Shown here: in pieces, positions 32,600 through 42,384 of the stretch
How the letters are laid out: each line of letters begins with the position of its first letter
Numbering within the stretch: the first letter of the stretch is position 1
DNA from: Nitzschia sp. pyKryTriq1
Lineage: Eukaryota; Bacillariophyta; Bacillariophyceae; Bacillariales; Bacillariaceae
Direction: 5' to 3'
Length of the DNA stretch: 64,000 nt
NCBI GenBank assembly: GCA_956465555.1
Contig: OY101119.1
Span: 868,001-932,000 of the forward strand
The notes under the pieces: generated by a model
What the model was told of the DNA's origin: nothing
What the model saw: the letters and a program-made list of their open reading frames with translations, nothing else
Databases searched by the model: none
Translations under genes and position numbers: made by a program

Positions 32600-34106
32600 A
32601 TGTCAGAACAGAGGCGACTAAGAGTGATTGTCATCACCACTGAAGGCTCTGACCGCCAAAGATGCATTCAGGATTTGTTTGCCCACCCCAGCATGGCCGC
32701 TACCTTTGAGCCCCCAACTTTCAGTCCCAGTGTGCCTTCCCGTGAGTTGCGCAATCGCTTTCAGTTCTTTAAACTGACGAATGACGCCGGGCTGATACCG
32801 CCTCTAGAGTGGGACGCAATTCGATCGGCACACGAGGCAAAGACCCACGACGACCACCCAGAAACATTTTTTGATTGCTTGGACAATGTTCCAATCACAG
32901 AAGGTCGAAGGGGCAGTAAAAGTGACGTTAAGCTACATTATTCCAAGGAGGTGAGCATTCCAGTGAACCATCGTTGGAAGGACGTCGCCTGAGTTTTTGT
33001 CATGGTGTTGAGAAGCCAAGTTGATTCTTACGATACCTCCTGACGTCGATGATTGTTTTACTGGGATCTCTTTGTTTCCGTCATATTCAGCTTTGGTTCA
33101 AAGCCAAGACACTGAATCGGGGAAGATCAGTTTTGGGGTGCACGTTGGCGCATCTGATAGCGCTCAAGAGATTTACGACCGAAGATTTCGATGTCGTGTT
33201 AGAAGACAATGTTCGGGCACCAGTCGAATCTTGTGCCAATCTTGTGAAACAAGCGAGTGAGGCGAGCAAGGTTTTGAGCGCAGAGAAGGGGGTCGATTGC
33301 CACTTTCGATTTATTGGATGGTTAGGGTCTCTCACCAATTTAGAATACCTCCTACATACGCACTCGAGGAAGCGATCCTTCCCTTGTTCGCGAACCGATA
33401 GTGACAAATCGACAGGAGCAGAGCAAAACGTGGGCGTCTTTCCCTTCCCTCTGTTAAGCCATCTTGCCAGTGACTTGGATGATCTCGATGCTCCAGATAT
33501 GACCGCGACTGAGGAAGGTAATGACGAGGAAAAGGAAGTGAGCGACGACAAATCGAGTGGCACTAGGCATACGAGGCCTGGTGGAAATTTCATGTACGTA
33601 CAACAAGGGTAGGATTTTCCGAAATCTGTACCTTTATTATGCGATTATATTATCTCAAATACAATACCATGGGTCTTACCCAATATTACTCGTCGGATCG
33701 CTGCAGCTGGGGGAGCTATGCCTATTGGATTTCAGAGACTGCTTATCGGCGTCTACTAGAAACTCTTCGCAATGATGTTGGAGCCATGCTGTGGAAGGGG
33801 AAACGTGCTCGCCACTACAATGTCAAACCTATCGACAAGATGCTTCCCCGTCAGATCATGTCGTTGTGTGGGGCTGAATCGGTACAGATTTCCAATCACC
33901 CGGCCTTCTTTCGTGCTCCCATGTTGACGTCAAAGATCCACGTGCAATGGGATCCCGAATTCTGTAAATCCACCGAATATCAACTTCAAAATACTGGTCT
34001 AGACTGGTCCCATCTATGGTTGAGTGCAGCGGAGCAAGAGGCGGTCGAGAGAAGGCGAGCAACTGGATCGTGGCTGCCAAACTCTGCTGAAGTAAAAGAT
34101 CAGTGA
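32600..34106 (+). CDS. Glycosyltransferase family 25-like protein
   Basis: Exons 32600-32950, 33091-33608 and 33707-34106 give 422 residues. GT25 enzymes transfer galactose or glucose in LPS cores or on hydroxylysine of collagen-type proteins. The family's hallmarks are present: a start strand RLRVIVITTEGSDRQ; GCTLAHLIALKRF (residues 133-145), matching the GCxxSH block; VVLEDN (152-157), matching the LEDD metal site but with Asn in the last place; and WGSYAYWISETAYRRLL after the second intron, matching the G-x-Y-x-Y-x-I/V-S block. The middle (about residues 230-280) is an acidic Ser/Thr-rich insert. No signal peptide is seen at this start. The LEDN change raises the question whether the enzyme is active. 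Confidence 0.7.
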
Positions 34107-34759
34107 AACAGAGAGGAGGGTCTTCTCATAGTCTTTTTCAAGGAAAAAAGTTTTGTAGAGCGAATGTGTTGAGTGAGTCCATCATCGACATCTTTCGACT
34201 AGGAGTATCCTTTAGTGTTGATATTCCTCCTTCCCAGTAGCAGTCTAGACTAGTAGCTGGAGTTATGAGAAATGAGACGTGAACGAGACACATTTATGAA
34301 CTCCTTACTGTACTGGTACCGACCGTACAAGTACAGTGCCGGCAGAAAAGATCTACTACTACTAGAGTGCGAATCATCATCATCCGACGACTCATGACTG
34401 ACTCACTCCGGCACTCACGATGTTTAGAGGCGGCGGCCCGACGACGACACTCGGCCCTTGCTCTGCCGCATCGACCACACATCAGACCTCGCAAAAATAC
34501 GCGAGCTCTACACGCAGTTTCGTGACGACGACGACACCGAGAACCATCGACTGCGATGATTCAGAAAAAATCTTTTCTTATGTTCGTTCTCGCTTTCGTG
34601 TGTGGTGTGGCCATGATGTCATGGTCGGCGTTGGGTTTTTGGTGTCTTGCATGTCGATATGAAAGACGAAAGCCCAAGGAAGACACGGAAAGCACAACAC
34701 TTTCACATGCTCTTTGAACTGCATTGCGTGGCAGGTTTCGTATAGCTGCTCGTGTTGAA
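34107..34759. other. Intergenic between two plus-strand genes
   Basis: 3' flank of the GT25-like gene and promoter of the next. A short GTAC cluster (tactgtactggtaccgaccgtac) is at about 34307-34335, near TACTACTACTAG. Nothing else is seen. Confidence 0.4.
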
Positions 34760-37039
34760 ATGTTCACTTCTTCTACGCTTCTGCGGGTGACCCGTCCGGC
34801 TGTTTCCTCGCGTCAACTGTCCTCGGACGCAGCGGGGAAACAACGAATTTCTCTTGCGCTTTATCGTCAGCTTTTACGTTGGTGCAATGAAACAGATGAT
34901 GGCATCCCTCTTCCCTCTTTTGTTCCCCCCGTCTACATGACAGCTCCGCAGATGATTGATGCAAACAGTCTGGAGTCGTTGAGTGAGGAAGAAAAGTCAA
35001 AGTTCCCGGCCAACTCGATCATCGAGACGGGCCAGGTCACCTGTCCTATTCACAATTCTGCAGATGCGAGGAACTTCTTTAGGGCTATTTTCCGGCTGAA
35101 CAGAGAACAAGCGAAAGATGCAGATATCCAGAAACAACGTATAACGCTTGCATTCGAAGGCATTCGATCTCTGAATGAACTATCCAGGGCGCTCAAGAGT
35201 TTGAAACAGAATCGAGCCAAGCATGTTCTTCGTGATGGCTTGAAATTCAGGGTGGGCCAGGTTGTCAAGCACAAAGTAGAAGATTGGAGAGGGATCGTGA
35301 TTGGATGGCAGCGATTCGAGCCCGATACAAGGAGTGAAACGCAGAGTCAGCCTACCAGTCTCACTCAAAAATCGTACGAGGTTGATCCTGTTGACGCCAT
35401 CAGATACACAGTGTTGCTCGATTCTGGGGATGCGCATTTGCACTATTCCAAACGTAGAGAGACACAAAATCTGAGCCAAGCGCAGGTTTTTCAATCGGAT
35501 CTGCAACTGGTTGAAGATGAAAGGTGCGTGTACGGTCTGCTTTTTCTCGCTTGCTCTTCGTTCCTGTTGTCATTCCAGAAAGCAGATCTAACCTTGCTTT
35601 TGAAATTATTTAGTCTTCTTCGGATACGTAGCACGAGATCGGCACAGTATTTCGACCACTTTAACCCTATTTCCGGTACATTTGTTCCGAATGAAATCAT
35701 GGCGTATGAATATCCCGAGGATGTGGAATCAAGTTCCGTGGAGAGCTTGTCAGCTGCATTGAAGTCTGACAAGGCAGCAGGCCAGATCATTTCTGGAGTC
35801 GAAGACATGGGTGATCATTTAAGACGAGTCATTCTTGATTACACATCAGCCCCTGAGTCAAGGAAACTGAAGATACTGGCAACGTTCCTCGATCGAATTT
35901 TGAAACTATCGAGCGGGGATGTCCTGCCGATGAAAGACCGTTTGGCCGCGGGTAGTGTCTCGGAGAAAAAACGTGCCGCGCACTACCTCCAACACCTAAT
36001 TAGCTTGTCCGAAGATATTGGAGAGCTCCTCTGGCAGCGCCGACGGTATTTGGAGGCGGCTTCATCTTTCGAATTTTCGGTGGGTGACGTCGTTAGACAC
36101 AAGAAGTATGGCTTTCGAGGAGTGATTGTTGCTTCGGATCCTGAACCCAGCGTCGATGTATCAAGATGGGACGGACTCCAACACATAAAAAACCCTGAAA
36201 TGTACCCATTTTATCACATCATCGCGGATCGAGGAGATACTATCAATGCCTTTGGCGCCGAACGCCCTTCCAGGTATGTGTGCCAAGCGAATTTGGAGAT
36301 CTGTCCCTTAAGCGAGCGAAAGATCGACGTCGATCTGGAACCAGAATGGGAGTATAACTCTGCAGAAGGTATGTATACACTGCCAGAAGATCTCAAATTC
36401 AAGTACGGGAGGGATCTTGGAGACGATGGACTTACCAAGCAATGTTTGGTGGAACTGCGAGACTCATTGACACGAACGCTTGTGGCCATGAGAGACGGAG
36501 CACCAACAGGAACTGCAAAGCTGGATGCTGTAGCCCAAAAACTGTCTGTGGACAACTTGATGCATGTTCTAAGAGATTCACAAGACCTCGATACATCCAC
36601 CACAATTTCAGACTCGCTCAAGGAGATATGGAGGGCGCACAACAATGGAGATTTGAAGGATCGTTTGGATACCGCGATTGGTGCACTACTAGGTGGCAAA
36701 ACAGAGCGAGCTTTGGCCTTATTTACAGACTTGATAGATGAAGATCCAAATTATGCGGAAGCCTGGAACAAAGCGTCCACCTGTGAATTCATGCTTGGGA
36801 ACTTGGACGCATCGCTGGCAGCGGCACAGAAGACGTTGGAAATCATCCCTACCCACTTCCAGGCGCAAAATGGTCTTGGACTCGTTTACTACGAAAAAAA
36901 GGAACTCCCTTCTGCTGTTGACAGCTTTCGAAAGAGTCTTGAACTTGATCCCTGGTCACCTGTATCCGCTAGGCTTTCTCTATGCCTCGACACGTTAGAG
37001 AAATGGAAAAAGTCGCCTGGGCCTAAAGTAGTAGAGTAA
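34760..37039 (+). CDS. Organelle protein with LYR-like, two YccV/HspQ-like and TPR segments
   Basis: Two exons, 34760-35523 and 35614-37039, give 729 residues. The 90-bp intron is in frame and stop-free, so an unspliced reading is also open, but splicing restores a conserved domain (SLLRIRSTRSAQYFDHF). The N-terminus (SSTLLRVTRPAVSSRQLSS) looks like a mitochondrial presequence. Next comes ISLALYRQLLRW, a Leu-Tyr-Arg motif as in complex I LYR proteins. A first YccV-like domain runs from about residue 163 (FRVGQVVKHKVEDWRGIVIGW) and ends with a YFDHF...YVP-like tail (here FVPNE). A second starts near 407 (FSVGDVVRHKKYGFRGVIV...YPFYHIIADRG). TPR repeats fill about residues 597-720. YccV/HspQ domains are adaptors of protease or hemimethylated-DNA binding in bacteria and occur in FBXO21. 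The exact role here is unknown. The stop is 38 bp from the convergent DnaJ gene's stop. Confidence 0.8.
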   Translation: MFTSSTLLRVTRPAVSSRQLSSDAAGKQRISLALYRQLLRWCNETDDGIPLPSFVPPVYMTAPQMIDANSLESLSEEEKSKFPANSIIETGQVTCPIHNSADARNFFRAIFRLNREQAKDADIQKQRITLAFEGIRSLNELSRALKSLKQNRAKHVLRDGLKFRVGQVVKHKVEDWRGIVIGWQRFEPDTRSETQSQPTSLTQKSYEVDPVDAIRYTVLLDSGDAHLHYSKRRETQNLSQAQVFQSDLQLVEDERCVYGLLFLACSSFLLSFQKADLTLLLKLFSLLRIRSTRSAQYFDHFNPISGTFVPNEIMAYEYPEDVESSSVESLSAALKSDKAAGQIISGVEDMGDHLRRVILDYTSAPESRKLKILATFLDRILKLSSGDVLPMKDRLAAGSVSEKKRAAHYLQHLISLSEDIGELLWQRRRYLEAASSFEFSVGDVVRHKKYGFRGVIVASDPEPSVDVSRWDGLQHIKNPEMYPFYHIIADRGDTINAFGAERPSRYVCQANLEICPLSERKIDVDLEPEWEYNSAEGMYTLPEDLKFKYGRDLGDDGLTKQCLVELRDSLTRTLVAMRDGAPTGTAKLDAVAQKLSVDNLMHVLRDSQDLDTSTTISDSLKEIWRAHNNGDLKDRLDTAIGALLGGKTERALALFTDLIDEDPNYAEAWNKASTCEFMLGNLDASLAAAQKTLEIIPTHFQAQNGLGLVYYEKKELPSAVDSFRKSLELDPWSPVSARLSLCLDTLEKWKKSPGPKVVE

Positions 37040-37077
37040 TGGCGTAATCCCGCGACAATGAATTGCCTAGCATTCCG

Positions 37078-39044
37078 CTATTCAAAGTTTCCACTCACTA
37101 CAGCTTCCATTAGAGCCATTTTCACGTTTTCTTGAATCGTTTCTTCGTTGGGGAAAGCTCCTTTGCCTTCATCTTTACCGTATATGTCATGTCGTGTTCT
37201 GATCGCTGCGTAGAACTCACGTCCAAGTACATTCAGTGCTTTTGCTCTCTTCATTCTCAAGTCATGGTTCGCTGCGCTATCATCTATGACACGCTTGCAC
37301 GCTTCTCGAAGTGTACGGGATATATCGTTAGCATTGAAATTCCATACCAGCTTCAGCATTCTAGGGACAGCCAAATGTAACAGTAGGCCATCAATATCGC
37401 TGTTTCCTTGCGAACCTGAGTTGCAAGCATCGGGGGATTTGCGGCTAGTCAAATTCATGGAAACATCCGTTTCCTTCACTGCCTTTTTTATTGCTTTCTC
37501 TAGATCAAAAACAACTTTGATGTTCTTTGCCATATCAAAGAGATCGCTGGAGAAACCCGCCATCATTGGCTTTGTCCAGGAAGGCATCGTATATTCAGCG
37601 GTCGCAGAGATGATGCCCGAAGAAATCGCTTTCAAGAGAAATTCTGCTTGGAAATTTTCTTGCATTGCAAAAGCAAGGGACTGCGTTTCATCGCGACAAG
37701 AAGATTGAAATTCATCAATTGAAATATCCCCACTAGTAAAATTTTGAATGCGGTCGCGGAGGTGTGACGCGATTTCAATCTGCCGTCGCAATTGCTGTGG
37801 CGAGGCATAGTTGGAATCTCCAATCGAAACAGTCTCTGCTCGTTCCGTCAGTCGCAGGGTACTATCTTGTTGTTAGATCACCCTGAACGAAAACTATTTG
37901 AGTTGGAACCAGTGAAATCACTTACTTGTCGACAATTGAAGCAATTGCAAGATCACCAACGTACGGTTCAACAACCCCTGTCCCGAACAGTATTGAAAAG
38001 AAGGAATAAGGATCTACTCTTGCTGAATTCTCAGATAGTAAATGATCAGCAAAGCAAATTCCATGAGCATCATATAGCTCGCGACTTTCCTTGGTGACGA
38101 GTGTTTTGTATGCTGTGTTCAAAGCCCTAAAAAGTTCTGCTGCTTCCGCCTCAGAGCTCTTGTCCGGGTGCACGGCGAGAGCCTGTCGATAATACGCTTT
38201 CTTGATATCTGCCGCGCTAGCATCCACCGAGACATCCAAAAGATCGTAAAAGAGATCTAGCCGAAAAAGCACCATGTGAGCCCTTAAAGTCGATTCGGAG
38301 CGCCATACATGTAAAGGTGACCCAGCCCGATTATACACACTCACAGTCCTTCACCCTTCTTCGCAACCGTCTGTTGGGTTCTTCTGATCGTTCTTCCGCA
38401 TCTATATTCTCCGCTTCTTCATCCAGCGAGTAATAAAACCATTCCTTCCGTATATTGTGCCAGACCATACCATCCCTGGTTGCCTGAATCGCATTAAAAG
38501 TGCGTTCCAAGCCCCTTACTGCCTGATAGAGTCCAGCGGCAATTCCACTCGTGGTCATGCTAGAAAAATGCACCACTCCTGCTGCCGTACCCGTAACGAA
38601 ACCCACTATACCGTCCCGAGAAAAGCCTTCCCAAGGGTACTCGTAGAAAAGTCCAACGAATCCGTGATAGTAACCAGTCCATGCCAGATGATAGGCCGAG
38701 CGAAGACCGTCCCACACGTCACGAAGAGGTTGAATCTCTTCTACCATGGCGTCATACGCCGCATTGAATTTGTCGTTGAAAATTTGAGTAAATGTGCCTT
38801 TACTTTCCGAGGAATTGTCTTCTGCCACCGATGATTGTCCAAATACCCAGGATTTCATGGTTTTCACATTGGGATGTTCGTCGTCCATCTTCGCTCGTCG
38901 GGCAGTTTTAATCCGTACTGCGGAGGCAGATTTTTTTGAACCATGAGAGAGCAAAAAGACCAACAAAACCAATGTAGGACGTGGGCGCGGTCGCTTCAGT
39001 CCATTTCTATTTTGACATAATCGTGCTACGCCAGCACTCGTCAT
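37078..39044 (-). CDS. DnaJ-domain co-chaperone with DnaJ-X C-terminus and unusual N-terminal extension
   Basis: Exons 39044-38345, 38256-37926 and 37861-37078 give 604 residues. The N-terminus has a hydrophobic stretch (TLVLLVFLLSHG, about residues 24-35), possibly a signal or anchor. Residues ~80-210 form a block with Gly-rich hydrophobic helices (GIVGFVTGTAAGVVHFSSM). The J domain follows from about residue 234, with HPD at 263-265, the contact to Hsp70. After it comes a DnaJ-X-type region (DPYSFFSILFGTGVVEPYVGDL). The joining of the three open frames rests on splice phase and J-domain continuity (KDYLFYDLLDVS). The function is likely Hsp70 recruitment at a membrane; the N-terminal block may define its client or compartment. 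The N-terminal block resembles the C-terminal region of VPS13/ATG2-type proteins only loosely, and I do not claim homology. Confidence 0.82.
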
Positions 39045-39614
39045 CTTCCTTTACAGAAACAACCAGCAGGATCGTGTTTGTGAGGGATCAGAATTGAGAA
39101 TGACGATGACATGCATGAAGCATGAAACACCCAACTAGCAGCTACCGGTACTGGTAGTAGTAGAACATCAAATCCAAAAGAATGTTCTGCTAACGAGAGA
39201 AGAACATCACAAGAATTCATTCCACCACCACACGCACGGCGATCTTTGACATCTCGATCCGGCGGATCCGGGCTCGCCGCCGCGCCACCGGCGACCGACC
39301 GGCCACCGCCCGTCACCAATAATAATCGCCCAGTATCAAAATACATAAGGGGATGCTAATTATTTAATTAATTAAAAATGCGAAACACAGATGCAACTTC
39401 CACCTGGAACCATGGACTATGGCAAATGGCAAGGTGTTGTTGTTGTACTTGGTTGTGAAGTACATACCGGTAGCCATTAGCCATCAATTTATTTTTCTAT
39501 CACAACGATGGTGACAGCCTACAGAGCACCACTGCCCTATGCACGAGGTAGTCGACAAGAATGATTGAAAGTGTAAATTATGAGCTAGAAATGAAAGGTT
39601 ATTTTGGAACTACT
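39045..39614. other. Intergenic stretch left of the direct repeat
   Basis: No gene supported. TACCGGTA-type palindromes at 39143-39155 and 39466-39474, a GC-rich patch (39230-39310) and an AT-rich patch (39355-39380). The 101-residue minus-strand frame at 39041-39346 overlaps the start of the DnaJ gene and is probably not coding. Confidence 0.45.
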
Positions 39615-40008
39615 TGTTTCAAAATCAATTGTTGAGAAAAGATATTGCGCTGACTTGGCGAAATATTAATCTTGCATGACTTTCACATGGTTGACCAGAT
39701 GAATCTATTTCATGTGGTTTGAATCTCATTTTATGTGATGAGCTATTTTCGGTGCCTGTTTGGCAGTTGCAGTCTAGTACATAGACTTGTAGTTTCTGTT
39801 GAGTCTTAGCAACGGACGGGGGCCAGTCGTACGTCGCGCGTCTCACACGCACCCGAGTCATTACGGGCCGACCACGTCATCGACTGGTCGTGGCTAGGGC
39901 GTCTGCGCATGCACGGCGCGCACTAGCGTGGAAGATCCTTCAGGACATTATCTACCGACGACGGGCAGACTATGGTCGTACGAGTCGCGTAGACCGTGTG
40001 TATTGCAC
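39615..40008. repeat. 394-bp direct repeat, copy 1
   Basis: Identical, base for base on my reading, to 40177-40570. It begins TGTTTC and ends TTGCAC, so it has a TG start and a near-CA end like an LTR. Internally it is GC-rich on the right half (GGGCCGACCACGTCAT, GCATGCACGGCGCGC) and AT-rich on the left. A 78-codon minus-strand frame inside it is present in both copies but has no family resemblance. Between the copies (40009-40176) lies 168 bp of unique sequence with no coding potential. Confidence 0.9.
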
Positions 40009-40176
40009 TCGCCCCCATGTTCTGGGATCTACGAGCGTTTGTAAGGGGTTATCATTCGTATGTTATAAGTATCTTCAATTATGCCTTCGCGAACGCGAAC
40101 GGTTCCATTGTTTCGAACTTCCGTAATAACGTATGGACCTTTGTATGGGTCCGTTCCGAATTTTGTGTTTTGATCC

Positions 40177-40570
40177 TGTTTCAAAATCAATTGTTGAGAA
40201 AAGATATTGCGCTGACTTGGCGAAATATTAATCTTGCATGACTTTCACATGGTTGACCAGATGAATCTATTTCATGTGGTTTGAATCTCATTTTATGTGA
40301 TGAGCTATTTTCGGTGCCTGTTTGGCAGTTGCAGTCTAGTACATAGACTTGTAGTTTCTGTTGAGTCTTAGCAACGGACGGGGGCCAGTCGTACGTCGCG
40401 CGTCTCACACGCACCCGAGTCATTACGGGCCGACCACGTCATCGACTGGTCGTGGCTAGGGCGTCTGCGCATGCACGGCGCGCACTAGCGTGGAAGATCC
40501 TTCAGGACATTATCTACCGACGACGGGCAGACTATGGTCGTACGAGTCGCGTAGACCGTGTGTATTGCAC
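40177..40570. repeat. 394-bp direct repeat, copy 2
   Basis: Second perfect copy, offset by exactly 562 bp. No matching 5-bp target-site duplication is visible on the outer sides and no primer-binding site or polypurine tract is obvious in the 168-bp interior. It may be a terminal-repeat element in miniature (TRIM) or a recent segmental duplication. A GTACC palindrome patch and a CCCCCCACCCCCC run follow at about 40575-40625, and the RNase H fragment of a Copia element lies just downstream. Confidence 0.9.
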
Positions 40571-40762
40571 CACAGTACCAGGTACCGGGTACCCAGGTAG
40601 CACCCCCCCACCCCCCACACACACACCTGCTGTTTCAAGAAATCATGCACAAGCCTCAAATACTCCTAGTATTGTAAGGTTTCCATTTTATTGCGATACC
40701 TGCCTGTTCACTCCCTCCCTTGTGGATTGGAAAAAAATCCTTCTTGAAATCACACGAGAATC

Positions 40763-41242
40763 ATGTTATTGGAAATCTGTCGTCTGCACCGTACTTTCTC
40801 AGCAATTGCACCTTCACTGATCCTCCCCAACCAACATCCAATGGTCTGTTCACCATGTTCTCTGCAAGACGCTTCGTGGTGTTCAAGCCTCATCCGCTTC
40901 AGAAGCCAAACATCTCTCAAGACCAACAACTCCACCGCACATGACATCCTCAAAGCCCAAGTCCGCATGAAATGTTCAAAAACCATCAACATGCGGTACA
41001 ATTGGCTCAAAGACGGCATTGCTCAAAAACAATTTCAACTGTACTGGGCACCAGGCCGTCTTAACAAAGCAGACTACTTCACCAAACACCACCCACCTTC
41101 CCATCACAAACTAATGCGCTACGAGTATCGACAACGTCCTGAAGCCAACACAGTCACGACTCATATGCGAGGGTGTGTTCTCCAGATCCATCTGTCAGTC
41201 CGTCGTCCGTCAACGGCCGATACCGGACCCATCATAATATGA
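40763..41242 (+). pseudogene. Copia-type retrotransposon RNase H fragment (CoDi-like)
   Basis: The open frame contains, from about 40915, NNSTAHDILKAQVRMKCSKT, then INMRYNWLKDGI, then QLYWAPGRLNKADYFTKHHP. This matches the end of the Copia Pol RNase H domain (TDNSTA, K..RTRH.D.R, ADYFTKHHP). The first Asp of the usual TDNST is Asn here. Reverse transcriptase and integrase are absent upstream, so this is a 3' relic of an element oriented on the plus strand. Its first codon at 40763 is not a real start. It sits 190 bp right of the 394-bp repeat, which might be its terminal repeat, but this is not shown. Confidence 0.75.
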
Positions 41243-41327
41243 TGATGCTCTCCTCGCCACTACAAGTAGTCTCATAAATCTACTAAGCTCCTCTTATTGA
41301 TTTACTTCTCACACGTAGTGACACAGG

Positions 41328-42263
41328 ATGCCGACGAATGCAGCTTGGTGCCGACAACGGTTTTTACTAAATGCCGTTCTTTGTATTGCACTATCTTCGA
41401 TGATTTCATCGGTTCAAGGGTTTGGTAATCATTATCAACACCGTGCTTTTGAGAGTGCTGTTGATCATCGTGCGCGACTTGCTGAATTTCGAGCACGAAA
41501 GTCGGATGATGACTACTTCCCGTCAGACGACGAAGATTTGTATGACGACGAGGAGGATGAGTTTTACGAAGAGGAGAATCGTCCTCGCCGCAGACGGCGA
41601 AAGCGTAACGTTGATGACCTTGGAGGCACCAAAACGAGATTTCGGGAGGGTCTCGGTGTTCCGTCTTCCTACGGACGACGAGATGGATGGCGTCTTCCCG
41701 AAGCCGTTTCCAAGTCGCTTTTAGCTGGAGTGTTTGTTCTCGGTGTGGGACTCGGCGTGACGGTCGATTCCGCTATAAATACGAGTCCTCGCGATCTTGC
41801 GTCGCGTGACGCAATCGATCAGGCCGCACCGAATCGTGGACTATGCGCTACGATGGGAGCATCAGCAATGGCGTTTGATCAACGTGTCTTTGTCTCTTTC
41901 AACCCATTTAATGTCTATGTGGCCCAAGCCGATGTGAAACCTGCATGCGTTTTGCGCCCCTCCAATGTGGTTCCTATCCTGCGAGACAAAAATCTGATTA
42001 ATGATGCGGAAGTTCGAAGCTGCAAAGCAAATATGAACACATGGGCGTTTGTCGGGGACCTATCGGACACTCCACAGTTGAGCTGCGTTTATAAAAGCGC
42101 GGATGCTCAAAATGAGTTCTTGAGTAATCCAAAGTTTGGCATCGGTGAAGACTATCTGGATGACGACCGAGCACGAATCAAGAATATCAAGAACGAAATG
42201 ACTGAAGGACAAAGGCAGCAAATTCTTCGGAACCAGGCAGCTCGAGTACCTGGACTGGATTGA
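41328..42263 (+). CDS. DUF3172 plastid protein
   Basis: Single exon, 311 residues. A signal peptide (FLLNAVLCIALSSMISSVQG) is followed by FGNH, with Phe at the +1 site of the junction as in diatom plastid transit peptides. Next come a strongly acidic region and a basic run (RPRRRRRKR), and then a hydrophobic segment (LLAGVFVLGVGLGV) that may anchor it in the thylakoid or envelope. The C-terminal half, with SFNPFNVYVAQADVKPACVLR and the CKANMNTWAFVGDL...LSCVYKS blocks, matches the DUF3172 family of cyanobacteria and algae. The biochemical function is unknown. The neighbour MsrB converges with it and is also plastid-type. Confidence 0.82.
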   Translation: MPTNAAWCRQRFLLNAVLCIALSSMISSVQGFGNHYQHRAFESAVDHRARLAEFRARKSDDDYFPSDDEDLYDDEEDEFYEEENRPRRRRRKRNVDDLGGTKTRFREGLGVPSSYGRRDGWRLPEAVSKSLLAGVFVLGVGLGVTVDSAINTSPRDLASRDAIDQAAPNRGLCATMGASAMAFDQRVFVSFNPFNVYVAQADVKPACVLRPSNVVPILRDKNLINDAEVRSCKANMNTWAFVGDLSDTPQLSCVYKSADAQNEFLSNPKFGIGEDYLDDDRARIKNIKNEMTEGQRQQILRNQAARVPGLD

Positions 42264-42384
42264 GCAACAAGCGAGCAACAGTATGAGTAAGGCAACACCA
42301 TACGTGCCCGAACCCAAAATTTGAACAAAGATTCGCTATAAAATAGAATAATAATCCAGCGTGTACAAGTTCATCTAATCAACC

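Noticed and set aside
464-41242. One long Copia element linking the protease and RNase H fragments
   Set aside because: The two pieces are 40 kb apart with many unrelated housekeeping genes between, so they are separate relics.
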